Origin: Terana coerulea
Lineage: Eukaryota; Basidiomycota; Agaricomycetes; Polyporales; Phanerochaetaceae
Assembly (NCBI GenBank): GCA_024811115.1
Contig: JAKOGH010000088.1
Coordinates: forward strand, 1-24,442
Reading direction: 5' to 3'
Length of the DNA: 24,442 nt
Positions 1 through 11,590 of this stretch are shown one piece after another. The notes below the pieces were generated by a model, which saw nothing but the letters and a program-made list of their open reading frames with translations, made no database searches and was not told where the DNA came from. Within the stretch, counting starts at the first letter, position 1, and every line of letters starts with the position of its first letter. The translations under genes were made by a program, and so were the position numbers.

Positions 1-980
1 ATACGAAAGGAATGCTCGGACTCGGAGCCTGACAACGGCAAGAAGAGTGGCAGCCACTGGCTGAGCTCGGCGCTCCGACGTGAGGAAGGCTGAAGCTGAG
101 CCTGCGAGCGCCAGCCCGAGCGGCGGGCTGCGCGCGGGGGCGGATCAGTGCGACAGCCGAATTAGGCAGGTGTTTGAGATGGTTTGGTCGTCGGCGTGAC
201 CCCGTTGATTGTCAGTAAACGGACTGCCAGCCGCAAAAACATATAAATACCCAGCCGACCTTGCTCTTTCTCCTCACCAGCCTTCCCTCTCTCCTTCTTT
301 TCTTCCCCTTCCCTTCCCCAAGCCTCTCCAGGTGTGCGGCGGGTGGACTTTCCGGCATTGCGTCTCTGCGGGTAGCACCTCGTCACCTCTCCCGTCGTCT
401 ACGTTCATGGGTCCACCAACACAACACAAGTGCCAGTGGTGGCACGGATGCGCCAGGGGCCTCGGTGCCTAAAACCTCCGTGACCTTGTGTACCCACCGT
501 AGGCGGTCGGCTTGACGGCGGCGAGCGTGTCCATGGACCTCCTTTGCCCGCGTCCTCCCACCAGTCCGTGCACCCGAGGCTCCTTCGACAATTCGGCTCC
601 TCCCCCCTCCTTCGACGGCTGCGATGTGTGGCAGGTATGTGTAGCTCCATGGCACAGGTGCAGGTCGTGACAACCCCTCGTCGTCCGGGCGTGCGGAACC
701 ATACTTGGGCTGGTGACTGGCCTCAGTCGAGTATGGCGGTCTATGGCCATACGTTTCCCGGGCGAGCAGCGACTTGACCCCTGCACCTTCATGGGGCGAG
801 CTACCTCGCTGTGCATTGCGCTTACGCCGTCTTTCGACTCTCACCGGGTTGTGGTATAACTTAAAGGTACGTCCCGAGGGAGGGCGGGCATCGTTCTGAT
901 GCTCGTCCTGGCGTGGACCTTTACGTGGTCCTCGGGATAAGTACTCGGAGCTGTAAGCTTGCAGAGGAAACCAACTCACG
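1..980. other. GC-rich stretch without a recognisable gene
   Basis: No protein family is recognisable here. The longest open frame is on the minus strand (979 to 383, about 198 codons). It is rich in Arg, Gly and Pro, has no motif, and looks like a by-product of high GC content. The plus strand has a TATA plus pyrimidine tract near 242-330 (listed separately), but the first downstream ATG (408) opens only about 21 codons. Around 980-1080 the sequence turns AT-rich, which would suit the 3' end of a plus-strand transcript. A degraded gene or a non-coding transcript is possible. Confidence 0.4.
242..330 (+). promoter_or_regulatory. Candidate RNA polymerase II core promoter
   Basis: TATAAATA lies at 242-249. 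About 20 nt further a pyrimidine-rich tract (about 262-330) begins, almost entirely C and T. A TATA box followed by a CT-rich initiator region is typical of strong fungal promoters. What it drives is unclear, because no convincing ORF follows; an orphaned promoter or a promoter of a non-coding RNA would both fit. Confidence 0.35.
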
Positions 981-2412
981 CCTTAATTTTCTTTGCGCTT
1001 TTCTATTGCCTGAAGTCACATTTGTATCTTGTTTGTAGTAGTAGTATGCATGCAATCTCAAAGCACAATATGTGCATCTCATATAACCCCGGCGCCGGAA
1101 TCACTGAGTTGTAAGATAAATATTGACATCATGTAAGTAACTGTCTATGTTCCCTCCACAGGAGCTTCCAGGCTGCAGCGTATTTGTGCAAGCTCGGCGG
1201 TAGCCGCACTCGCCCTGTCCCGCCTATTGGATTCGATATACGCGACAAGTAATTGCGCGCCCAATAGCGGTTTGACAGAGACGCAGAGAGATGAACAGGG
1301 CCTAACGAGTCCGTTCTCGGAGGGCAAACCCGACCCATTAGCCTCCTCAAAATACCTTCCGCCACAGTGCTTGACTCGTCGGAGAAGCAGCCGCCTTAGA
1401 GGAAGCAGAATACCAGTAAGCCAAAAGGCCGTATTTCACTGCGCGTACGAAACATGATCTTGTCGGCCGAACCTACAAAAATGCATGTAATGAAAATCCT
1501 GTCGTACATGACGGACCTCTGCTAGCTGTAGCGTCGTCACATGGGACATGCGTTGGACGGTTACGCCTCTCTTCGGAGAGGGGGCGCGGGGTCCTGGGGG
1601 TCCTCGGTGTTCGATGTGCCTGTTGAGACCAGCGAAATTAGATCAATGTATATACGCAGTACACTCTCAATTGGAGTGGGTTCAGATAATGACTCGCGGT
1701 TCAACGTCTTTTCCTGAGTATGTGTAACGCACCGCGGCCATGTGCTTAAACTTTCGAGCGAGGAGATGCCGGTAGGTTTGACCAAGCGCAAGAAGTGGGA
1801 CCTATAGCACCGCAATTAATTTATGGGCAAGTAGCAATAGCAAGGCAGCGCTATTGCCTTTGTCTCAACGAATCTCGGAGCCCTCAGTGTCTGTCGAGCC
1901 CTTGGAGGTGCCGGCGCGCCGTAGTGCCTCGCGTGCCGGGTGGCGGTAAAATGCCCGAGCAGAGATCGTACGCGCTGACGCTATCAGTCGACGTCAGAGA
2001 GGATTGTCAACGGAACGGGTTGAAAATGTTGGCACACGCCTGCCCTCGCACCCGATCCGCCATCTTGGGCTCCAGCGCATTGGGAATACTCGGCGACGGC
2101 GATGTGTAAATCTGGTTCTCCTGTAGAAAAGGGACCGAGGGTTGAAATAATTTTTCAGCAGCCTATGCGCGAGGACGGAACTCAGGGAGCCTGAGCGTTG
2201 GTGCTGAGGCGCCGCCGCGCAGAAAGTTCTCCATCACGCGGGATAATAGGGCGCGTTTACATATTGAGCCCGGGACCAGAGCAGGGGAGCTGGTGGGTGG
2301 TCGTAGATTGGTGCGCTGACAAATCAGATAAAGTTAGCTACAAGGTACTTTTTCGCGTCTGCGCAAGTACCCACGGACTTCATTCCATGCAGACGTTCTG
2401 ACGATTAGGTTG

Positions 2413-2448
2413 ATGGGGATTCCCCACGAGAGCTTGCACACGCAAGCT
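2413..2448. repeat. Two adjacent short palindromes
   Basis: TGGGGATTCCCCA (2413-2425) has 6-bp arms around one central base. Five bases later AGCTTGC and GCAAGCT (2431-2437 and 2442-2448) form 7-bp arms around a 4-base loop. Each could fold into a small hairpin. No gene is recognisable nearby, so a function cannot be assigned and chance is possible. Confidence 0.3.
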
Positions 2449-5400
2449 GGAAACGCACAGGGCAGGGGTCCTGCACTGCCTGTATATGGGGAAATTGTGA
2501 TCCGAGTCAGTCGTCCAGTCGCACTCTAGCTGATGTGGAACAAGGTCACCGTTTGGTCTAGATGCTGACCCGAAGACCCGTCCTCGCCGTTGCGCCTCGT
2601 CCTCCCCGAGGGTTCTTTAAGCCTCAGCTAGACAAGGGAGCAATGAAATGACATCGACCTTTGAGTTCCCGATGAATATGTCAGTGAGGGTCACTGAGAA
2701 GATGTCTGCAGACGTACTTTCGGGGTCTTCTCCTTCATGATTGTCGTAAGGCTTCCAGCCATTGTGCGGGACGAGCGGCTATGTTTGCCTTGGAGCGCGC
2801 TGTTCAGCAGTCGCATCGCCCCTTCCCTCCCCATACATCTCCATTGCCCATAGGCCACCTCCTTTTGGGCGATAGCCGTGACCAGCTAACGGACAACACA
2901 TTAACCACAGTCGACATCACTTCCATCCGCACCTGCGGCCTTGCTACACGGTCAACGCGTCGTTGAATATCTGGCAAGCAAGTGAAATCAACCGCAAGCC
3001 CGCTAGCCTCAGCAACATCGAACGATACGCAATTTTGCTCACTGTACACGGGATGCAGCTCGCCCTCCACAGCTCCATTGCAATGACCGCTACCTTGTGA
3101 GCAATGATAGATTTGCCTATATCGCCTTACGCCACCCTGCGGAGACAGCAGGCACAACGATTGCTCAGGAACCTCGTACTGTGGTGACGGAGACTACACA
3201 CAAGAACGTCAAGATGATTACTATCTGGCTTCAGACTGAAGGTGTGTTACCTTCGATTACCAGCAATGACTGCGCCAGCTTGCAGGCCATGCTTTTTCAT
3301 GATGCATGGGCTATTGAATTGATGATTCATATAGAAGTGACTGCCTAGTCGGATACAGCAGCGGGACCGATCCTCTTCGTTGTCAACAGCATTTCCGCTC
3401 ATTGATATATGATGATTTACCGTTACTATGCCAGCGTGTACATCGCAGAAGCCGGCCATCGAGGATAATGGGCGTGACCATAGGGAGTAAGATGCCTCCG
3501 TCGAACGATGCATTGGACAAAGTGCCACTGAACAGAACAAACTGTAGAGATGAGACCCAAGACTGCAAATCGTGGTTATCGGCTTACAGCACCCTGCAGG
3601 TTCACTACACTGCAAGATCCCGCTTGCAGAATACCAGATGATTCGGCAGTTTTGGATCATACCCATGCAGTCTGTTCAGTTCCAAAGCATAGGTATGTGC
3701 AATGACTGCACTGTATGGACTGGATGTGGGCTGGCACCAGGAATTGAACACAGAGATGAGATAATGACACACCAGTTGAAGCTCGAGACAGGAAGAAATA
3801 GGGGACTATGGATGTGCTTGTGAGCGTTTGCAGAGCAAATTATGATATATAAACTCACAGAGATACTGAAATCCTGTTCTTAGTGCAACAAGGGATCCTG
3901 CAGGACATGCAAGCGAGAGCGCGGGGGAGCAAGGTGCGACATCATGACTATATGCGCCTAGGTACATGTCATGGCCTCAGATGCAGGCAGGTAAGCTGTA
4001 GCAATGGATAAGCGTACCCTTACGCGTAACTGCCATGTAGCGCAACTCTGCGACAGTGCTACCTGATATGGCCGTTCACAATTGGGGAATATGCACAGAA
4101 GTACGATTTGAGTACTGAGGTCTCGTCATGGTGACATGGTCCCGATGATCAATGCGTCTTGAGCTGTACTTGGCCACGTTTTTTAGATCTACAAAGCTCT
4201 TCCTGGTGGCGTTGGAGGTTGAACGTGGAGTCTCCATGCCAGACACTGCGTTCTCATAGCTTGAAGCTTGAAGGTCTGGGCATTGTGCTTCATTTCGCCA
4301 AGTCGTGCCGCGGACAACACAAGGTGCGATTGAGGCATGTCGAGCGCGGTCTGTGATCTGGTCGTAGCCATTAGAGCTGTAGCGTGGTGGCGTATGCTGT
4401 GGGTCCTCGTGGTGGGATGGAGGCAGTCAGACTCGGGTAAGCGTAAAGCGCTAACGCCTTGCTTCAATCTCACCTTCGTCTCGCTCGACCATTACAACCT
4501 GAACTGTGCTCGTTCCCTACCCTCACGACTTATCCATTATACGATGTGCGTATTGCACAACGCTTCCCATCCCAGTTCTCTGCGTATACTTGACCGGAAG
4601 ACGGGAGCGATACGACTTAATTACCGCGACCCTTCCGCAAGCGCATCGCGTGCAAGTCAATCGAACACGGTGCACGCAGGAGCAACTCACGGTTATGGCT
4701 GAAGCGAGGATTGGGATCTACACGGAAGCTGAAGGGACGCGGCTTACTTGATGGTACATGGCTTCCGTATGAGACTCGTTCTGGAGACCGAATATGCCTG
4801 ACGTCGCCCGCAGACCTCAACTACAGCCTCATCTGCCGAGACACTTGAGGTACATCTCATAGCAACTTCAAACCACCCTTCATCACGCTCATAACATCTT
4901 AGCGGCTTTCCGGGGCCGTAAACGCACTTCATTTGTCCTGCCTTCAAGCGGCCAATTTCCCTTATTTCCCTTTACCTAAAAGCTCTGTCCGCTCATCCCC
5001 ACTGGGCCGCAGGAGGCTGGGCCGTTCTTGTGCTTGCATGCTGCAGGAACGACGGAAGAGGAGCGTGCCAAACTCGTGGACATATCAAGTATATCGCGTG
5101 AGGAGTAATAGTAAGAGAATGGTACGTCGTTGCATTCATTGCAGGATCTACAACTTAGATATTATTGTCAGGTGCGCCGAGCCGGGCCTCCTATGCGCCG
5201 CATGCAAACACTTCACTCCTTGCGGGACCTCCCTGGTATATTCAGTGCGATAGAGCCGAAAAGCGACTGTGATGCGATGCCGGCGAGCGGGGAGTGCAGC
5301 GTCGGGCACAGCGAGGGTGAAGAGGCCATCCACAGGAAGAGATGTATGCATCTCCAGCATGCTGGCGCTAGTAACGAGCAAAACTGACACTTCTCGCAGA

Positions 5401-6696
5401 CCCTGGGTTAGGACTCGTATAGCATTCTCGCCGCCTCCGCTTGCGAGCGACGGGCTGTCTTGCATCGCGGTTGCCGGGAGAAGAGGGAGAGGAAGAGTGT
5501 CAGCTGGGAGAGCTCGGCAGTGCCGGAGCTGCTCGTGGGACACAGCGCAGGAGAACTCGATGGTCACGCCGACCGCTTGCTGACGAGTACCGCGAAGTCA
5601 TGGAGATCGATAGTCACTAAGACCTGAAGCGCATCACGTCGCCACTGGCAATTGTCTCGACGATGGACCCAGGAACGCCGCCCTTGAACAGGGAGGGTTA
5701 TTCGAGGCCATCCGAAATGCGATCTGCCGACTTCGGCGCACGCACCGGGTCCCCCATGTTGTCCGGCAGTGTCCAAGGCTTCATTTGCTCCTCTCGGTAA
5801 CTCATCACAGCCCGTCGGGTGCAAGACGCGTTGGCACCTCCCGTTCACAGCTGATTTCGAGCCACCGGGCCCTGGTGCTTTCGTATACGAGCGCATGACG
5901 TCCCCACTGCACCCACCAAGCTTGGCCGATCGTGCTACCTGTGGATCCGCTCATGGTGTTTTCCTTCTCTGCTCCTCCATCCTCATGGGAGACAAGAAGT
6001 CCTGTCTCGCACTGCCAACTCTCCTGTATCAGTTTCCATCAAATAGTCCTCATTCTCAAAATTTCTATTGTACTGCGCGACAAGAGACAGCCGCAAGGAA
6101 GGCTCGTCTGGTCTATTCCGCTCTCACTCCTTGTATCTCAGGCCAAATCTGCACGTATCCGTCGATTCTGGCACTGACTGTGCTGTACCGAAGCCGAGAC
6201 AGCGGCCAGCGGGTGCAGACGACTATCAGCGTCATGGGCTACCTCGGTCAGGAACGTCATCGCGCCTCAGCCAAACCCCACTCGTAGCCAGACGGTGCAG
6301 CCTGCAACCTCTGAGCCTGCCTTTCCGAAGAGGCTATCCGCCGGCAGTGCCAGGCCGGCAACGGCTGCTCCACGACTGACGATACCTCTCTCCTTTGGTT
6401 GAAAATATATTGCATCGCCGCGAAAGGTCGTTGTATGCGCCCATGCCCGTGTATGCAGCGCAGGTGCGGTCCGTTCCTTTGGGCCAAAGGATCTCGCACT
6501 GGAAGACGTTCACGCCCATTCGCTCGCCGTCCAGATGTTGAAGTAAGTTGCTCATCTTTATCACGACGGAGTTACAGCTGATAATAAACTCGTCTGACCA
6601 AGCAGAGGCCGTGCTCGGAGTACTGGGCAGATGAGCAAAAACACAATGCCCACGACTGAGGGCGAAAGGGACGGTGAAATAGGCGGCTTGGAGTAG

Positions 6697-6710
6697 ATGT
6701 ATGTATGTAT
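6697..6710. repeat. ATGT microsatellite
   Basis: Three and a half copies of the tetranucleotide ATGT in a non-coding region. Confidence 0.6.
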
Positions 6711-6941
6711 ATTTGATATAACATTCGGGCATTCGCGACTGCACCTGAATGCGTGCCGTACCCTCCAGCAAGGTAGTCTCAGTATTACAACGAGGATTAC
6801 TTGATAAACCGTTCCGCTGGTTAGTTGACCTTCTCTGCATTGCGCTTGAAGCTGACATTTACCTAGATTGTGAAGAGCTGTGTGTGACCTACAATGGACG
6901 TAGCATTGTCCGCGACGTCTCGCAACCGCCGTAGACTCACC

Positions 6942-6969
6942 AGGAAAACCGTTAGGAAAACCGTTAGGA
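6942..6969. repeat. 12-bp tandem repeat
   Basis: Two perfect copies of AGGAAAACCGTT (6942-6953 and 6954-6965) plus the first four bases of a third. Likely replication slippage in non-coding sequence. Confidence 0.7.
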
Positions 6970-7110
6970 CGGATATAAAGGCAGTAATCGCCACTCCCGG
7001 CCGCAGCGGTAGCCCTGAGGGCTTCCAAGTTGGGCCATCGACCTCAACGGCTTCAACGGCGGATTCACAGGTTCCTCGTAGGCGTCGGCGTGTTCACTCC
7101 GGTGGTGTAC

Positions 7111-7126
7111 AGTACTCAGTACTCAG
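7111..7126. repeat. 7-bp tandem repeat
   Basis: AGTACTC occurs twice in a row, followed by AG. It is a small slippage repeat with no visible gene around it. Confidence 0.5.
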
Positions 7127-7670
7127 GGCGAACCTATGCACGGTCGCGCTCGCGGGTGTATCCCGCAGAAGGGAATCAACATGACACCGTAGTAAGCGAT
7201 CAAGTAGCGAGGCGGTAGAGAAATGCGGTCTGAATCGTCTTATTATTTTCGCTCCTACGATACGTCTTGGACCCCTTATTTTGTCTCTATGCAAGCTGCG
7301 CCTAGCCCTTGGGAATGTATATTAAAGCCAATCATGAGGAGGTCGTTCAGCATTCGAGCTCGAGCTTCGGACCACACAGACCTCAGACGATGTACGTTGA
7401 ACGACGTTGAACGTTCGACAACTCTACACAAGCGCAACCGTTCCAGCGGCAAGGTCAAGACTCAAGGTGCGATTAATTCTAAGATTCTAAGTGTAATCCA
7501 TGGATACAAAACGAATGGAGACGTAATCAACTGTGCGACGAGGAAATGGGGATAAATAGTACTGTGAGCGAAACTAACGCAGGACGTCGTTGAAATAATC
7601 AGGGGGCGTCTACGGTTGACCATTGATGTCGGTATTGCTAGTCGTGTGCAGAAAATCAGACTGATAACAA

Positions 7671-7712
7671 ACGAAGGGGAAAGAGGAAAAAGAAAAGAAA
7701 AAGAAAAAGTGG
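7671..7712 (-). repeat. Polypyrimidine tract (minus strand) downstream of membrane gene
   Basis: The plus strand here is almost all A and G, in runs of A broken by single G residues; the minus strand is a T/C tract. It begins about 50 bp after the stop of the minus-strand membrane-protein gene, so it would fall in its 3' UTR or terminator region. Similar CT tracts also mark fungal initiators, but no convincing minus-strand gene follows to the left. Confidence 0.4.
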
Positions 7713-7760
7713 TATGTCCTCACACATGAGGCATAGTCAAGTATTCCCTCCACCGCGGTC

Positions 7761-9154
7761 TTAAGGCTCGCGTGACGTCGTGCGGGCCCGCCACGTTCCT
7801 CCCGACTGAACTTCACCATCCGTAGGTGCGCTACTACTGTCCCGCCTTTCCGAGGGTCGATGCAGACGAGGCGGCGTTGGGCGAATGAATTTCTCAATCA
7901 GCACACCAACTTTTTCGCGGATGGGCGCCGAGACGGATCTCTTGGCTAGAAACGGCGTTACACCTCCGCGCAATACAGCTGAGCTAGGGGTTTGTGGTAG
8001 TACAATGCGAGAAGACGTGGGTGTAGCTGCCGTAGGAGATGATGGCGATGTCGCAGCGGAGTTCTGAAGCGAAGGCGGTGTCCTAGGGATGGAGTCCTGA
8101 GAGAGCGAAGGGACCGAGGTGTCGATAGGCGAGAAGTCCTCGATAGAGAGGTCAGAGATAGGAATGGGCACGATGTCCCCGGTAGGATCCTCAGGGGCAT
8201 CCAGGAGTGGGTGAAAATGTGCAAACTGGTTCGAGGGCTGTCAATTTGCGAAGATATGAGGCAATATTCCCAGAAGCTCACCTTGATGTCCTCCTGAGCG
8301 GCGACACCGTCATCAGCCTTAATGCCTGCATCCTCCTTGTCTCCATCCTCCGGCATCGCGTCCGCATCCGCCTGAGGAGTCGTGTCGCCGGGCGCGAGTG
8401 ACAGCGCGCCTGCCGTCGCCTGTGGGAGCTCGCGTGCGCTGTGCAGCATGCCTATAACCGCGAAGTACCAGAAGAATGTCATATCAGGGGCGAGCTTCTT
8501 CGGGGCTTCAGCAGCAACGCGGGCCTCGCGCCTACGAGACCGTTTTGGAGCGGTACGCTTGGGTCGCAACATAATCCATATATACCGCCCCAGCGCGATC
8601 AAAGCGACCAAGAGTACGCAGAGCATGGTCACGTTGCGAAGGTCCAAGCTGGTGGTATAGCTTAAAACGACGCTTGACTCGACTCAAGACAGTAAAACTC
8701 ACACAGGAGTGTTCCGCGGGTTGAAACCAAGAGCGTCTGTGGATTCCATGGCGTAAGCTAGTCCCGTGCGACTGCGAGTATTCCAAACTGAGAAGACTGT
8801 GTCACTGTCCCAACTGTTAAACGTCTGTTAGTCAGTCACCATTACGCATGATTGTTGCGCTCATCGCACTCACTTGGGCACCTTGCGACCTTGCGACTCG
8901 GTGTCGAAGGATGTGTCGCCCCACGAACACGGGTCGGCAGTACAACCAGCCACAGGCCTCTTCGTCGCGTCGAGGGTTGTAAGCTCGAGAAGTGTCGGGC
9001 TTGGCTTATCGGCGGAAGGCGAAGTCGGTGTCTCTACGAGAGGCGGGTCGATTGTATGGACGTCCCTTGCCCACCACATAACGACAAAAAGGTCCCGCGC
9101 TTGCCTGAGCACTCGACCAGGAAAGGAGGAGAGTGCAATAAGCGATGCCCACAT
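7761..9154 (-). CDS. Uncharacterised single- or double-pass membrane protein, four exons, 407 aa
   Basis: I do not recognise a family. Joining exons 9154-8874, 8813-8703, 8648-8282 and 8225-7761 gives 1224 nt, exactly 408 codons with the stop; introns are 60, 54 and 56 bp with GT..AG ends and matching phases. Residues 1-137 are a soluble segment with two Cys near residue 70. Residues 138-158 form a strongly hydrophobic helix, followed at once by a basic cluster (RPKRTAPKRSRRR, 159-171), so by the positive-inside rule the C-terminal side is cytosolic. A second, shorter hydrophobic stretch is at 187-199. An acidic linker (about 215-250) and a Ser/Pro/Thr-rich tail (254-407) follow. There is an NVT sequon at 136-138, next to the membrane. 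The start at 9154 is the first ATG after a CT-rich leader. The clean phase agreement over four exons argues for an active gene. Function is unknown. Confidence 0.75.
8881..8896. repeat. 8-bp tandem repeat inside exon 1
   Basis: CCTTGCGA occurs twice in a row within the first exon of the membrane-protein gene. It is not a multiple of three, so a change in copy number would shift the frame. Confidence 0.5.
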
Positions 9155-9175
9155 GTTGCAGTGTCGCGGGGGTTA

Positions 9176-9240
9176 TGAAGAGAGATGGGGGAAAGGAGAA
9201 GGTAAAAATGGCGGGCAAGGCGAGGACATCCTTTGTATAT
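9176..9240 (-). promoter_or_regulatory. Core promoter of the membrane-protein gene
   Basis: Read on the minus strand, a TATA-like ATATACAAAG (9240-9231) is followed by a pyrimidine-rich stretch (about 9213-9176) and then the ATG at 9154. This is the usual TATA, CT tract, start order of fungal genes. A short upstream ATG near 9227 lies next to the TATA element and is probably untranscribed. Confidence 0.45.
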
Positions 9241-9606
9241 GCGTTCAGGTCGGTTATGGCTTCGCGTGTCGAACGACAGCGGGGCAGCTTTCAGCGAAGT
9301 CAACGGACTTGCGAATTCGGCAAAGTGACGTCGACAGGCCAGATTCAGCATGCCTTTGCTTCGAGACTGACCTTGGGCCCGGGACTGTGATAGCAATTCA
9401 ATGGCTACTTACCGACCTTCAGGCGCAGCCTCACACGATCCGTACGCTTTCTCCCTACTCATCATTTAAAACGACGCGCTGATTAACCACGTACTCCAAT
9501 GCTTGTCTTGCAAGGTAGCAAGGCCAGTAAGGTCTGCCTATGAGTTCACTAAGCACACCGGTGCATACTTTTGCCCGCAGAGTCATTCTGTTAACCAAAA
9601 GCATGG

Positions 9607-9899
9607 TGTAGAAGTGCAGCGCATACAGCGGCGTACACTCCTACCGAGGCCTAGAGGAAGCTAGGATGATTACTCACCTGTAGGTTGGTAAATACACACG
9701 TTAGTGGGTTGAGAGTTGTAAGAGTCTTATTAGAGTATGGCGCAGAGGGCTGCCTTATATACAATACTGGGTGGCTGTACTACAAACAGACACAAATAGG
9801 TACCAGGACAATAGACAATAGGCATCGTCATGGTGGAACCTGGTAGAACAATAGAGAAGATGAGGAGCAGAGCGCTACGGGCGTCTATCTGACTCAACA
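9607..9899 (-). repeat. Copia 3' LTR (left copy)
   Basis: The 293-bp direct repeat begins TGTAGAAGTGCAG and ends GACTCAACA on the plus strand. A TATA box reading TATATAAGG on the minus strand (9761-9753) would be the LTR promoter in its 5' counterpart. Substitutions relative to the right copy cluster around 9676-9700. Confidence 0.95.
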
Positions 9900-9908
9900 C
9901 TCCTCCTA
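9900..9908 (-). other. Copia polypurine tract
   Basis: Directly next to the 3' LTR the minus strand reads AGGAGGAG. A purine run touching the 3' LTR is where plus-strand DNA synthesis starts in LTR elements. It lies about 40 bp past the end of the RNase H frame. Confidence 0.7.
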
Positions 9909-9947
9909 ACCTAGCACGGCGTACTGCCTGCGCTGGTTTAGTCAGCG

Positions 9948-10740
9948 CTAGTTAGTGGCGATGCGAAGTCCGAGCATAGGTCGGAACTTCTCAATCTTGA
10001 TCCTGCCCAGATTCTTGGTAAAGATATCTGCGGGATTGTCAACGCCAGGTACGAAGAGTACTTCGACGTGGCCAGCTTCGGCGACATCGCGAATGTAGTG
10101 GTAGCGAATGTCGATGTGCTTAGTGCGCTTTTCAGTAATGGGATTTTCCGAGACGAATAGAGCGCCTTGGTTGTCGCTGCAGATGGGTACTTTCTCGAAG
10201 TTGTAACCGAGTTCAGAGAGGATATTTCGAATCCACATGACTTCTACGGGAGCAGTCGCTGAGTGCCATGTATTCGGCATCTTTAGTCGACGTTGCTACA
10301 GACTTCTGTGCAAAAGAACTCCAGTTAAAGGCTCCTCCTGCAAGCATTAGCAGGAAGCCAGTCTGAGAGCGGCGGTTAGAAGCAGCCGCCCAATCTGCAT
10401 CGGTGTACGCCACCAAGCCTAACCCGGGAAGAGCCGTCATATTCGAGGGTGTAGTTACGAGTGCTTGACAGGTAGCGGCAGATGTACAGCGCTCTGTTCA
10501 GGTGGTCTTCAGACGGGTTCGCACTGAACTGTGTGAGCTTTGTGACAGCGTCGCAATGTCCGGTCGTGTACCGAGCATGATATAAAGGAGTGAGCCTATC
10601 GCAATTTGGAAACGGCTCTGGCGAGCTTTGTTTAGCTCTCCTTCATTTGGTTGAGGGATATAACCCTCAGGAAGCGGAGTCTTTGCCATTTTGGCATTGG
10701 TCTGGCCGCAGCGTTCGAGTACCTTGTCAAGGTAGGCGCA
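9948..10740 (-). pseudogene. Copia RNase H domain and RT thumb, frameshifted
   Basis: From 10740 leftwards the frames hold the RT connection (GSLLYIMLGTRPDIA near 10560-10600) and then RNase H: YTDADWA near 10400, with the first acidic residue, followed by the Trp and STKDAEYMAL segment, the SDNQGAL segment, and KHIDIRYHYIRD to the stop at 9948. This is the standard copia C-terminus, which degrades the RNA strand during reverse transcription. At least two frame changes (near 10270 and 10500) separate the pieces, so the domain is not expressed intact. Confidence 0.88.
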
Positions 10741-11590
10741 TTGATCAATCACGATCTTGTCGCCAACTCGTTGTATGCGCATGCGCAGAAACTCCTTCAC
10801 GTCGCCCATATCGCTGACACTCCCACCGTTGCATGAAGGACTCCTTTTCTTGGAGTACTTTTGCCTTGCTACGTCCGGCGAATATAGCATCGTCAACATA
10901 GACTACGGCGATGACCATATCGTCGCCTGCGCCTTTGACGTATACGCCAGCATCGGACTTCAGTCTTTTGAAGCCGAGCTCAGCCATAGACTTGCTAAGG
11001 GCTTTCCACCAGGACAGTCCTGCCTGCTTAAGCCCGTAAAGGGCGCTGACGGAGACGAAGCACCATGTGCTTTTTCCCTTGAGCAGGAAAGCCATCGGGT
11101 TGTTCCATGTAGATCTCCTCATCTAACAGTCCGTACAAATATGCGTTGCGCACATCGAGGCCAGTAAGAAAGAAGCCTTGAGTGCCGCTAAGGGCAAGTA
11201 CGAATCTAACGGTTTCAAACCGTACGACTGGAGAGAAGATTTTGTCATAGTCGATTCCCTCAATTTGAGAGAAGCCGCGAGCTACAAGTCGCGCTTTCTT
11301 TCGACCATCTGATTTCTCATCAAAAACCCATCGAGTTCTTAATGACGCGTTTGCCTTTCGGCCGCGGGGCGAGTTCGAACACGCCTCTTTTGCTTAATGC
11401 ATCGAGTTCGTCTTTGCATGCAGCACGCCATTCTACCTGCTGTTTTGCAGGCAGGCGGTTTATGTCGCGTAAAGTCCAGTCTCGGACTGAAGACTTTGTT
11501 GCGTCGGGATCGACTGCTTGGGCAAGCAAATAATTGTAGAAATTTACTCCCCCTTCCCGGCACAGTCGTGCCAGTCACGTCATCTGACAC
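10740..11590 (-). pseudogene. Copia reverse transcriptase (RVT_2), frameshifted
   Basis: The domain starts with the E-L-D-A-L and GVFEL region near 11350-11430 and continues with WVFDEKSDGRKKARLVARGF, then KIFSPVVR and LDVRNAYLYG (first catalytic Asp). The catalytic YVDD sits near 10880-10900. The stretch about 11325-11105 is one long open frame without an internal ATG. A T-run length change near 11335 puts the upstream part into another frame, and another shift lies near 11100. The catalytic residues are still visible, but the frame is broken. Confidence 0.92.

Larger units (their letters stand above)
980..7600. other. Gene-poor stretch, nothing recognised
   Basis: Both strands are dense with stop codons. 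The longest open frames are 84-174 codons, none with a domain I recognise and none that can be joined convincingly to another across introns. The best candidates, all weak, are minus-strand frames at 2804-3157, 3247-3666 and 5148-5896. Low-level features are short tandem repeats near 6697, 6942 and 7111 and adjacent palindromes near 2413-2448. No LTR pair, transposase motif or tRNA was seen. It may be old decayed repeat sequence; a lineage-specific multi-exon gene cannot be excluded. Confidence 0.45.

Noticed and set aside
383..979. 198-codon minus-strand ORF
   Set aside because: Arg/Gly/Pro-rich low-information composition in a GC-rich region, no motif, and a possible promoter on the opposite strand; not enough to call a gene.
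5148..5896. Two overlapping minus-strand frames (ATGA overlap near 5567) that look like a continuing protein
   Set aside because: No domain recognised and no convincing splice pair joins them; kept only as a weak candidate inside the gene-poor stretch.
7958..8647. 229-codon minus-strand ORF as a single-exon gene
   Set aside because: Its left limit is a non-ATG codon at an intron acceptor and its tail (after 8282) reads through an intron into the wrong frame. The four-exon model explains the sequence better.
8874..9482. 202-codon plus-strand ORF
   Set aside because: It overlaps exon 1 and the promoter of the minus-strand membrane-protein gene, whose four exons agree in phase. The plus frame is a shadow.
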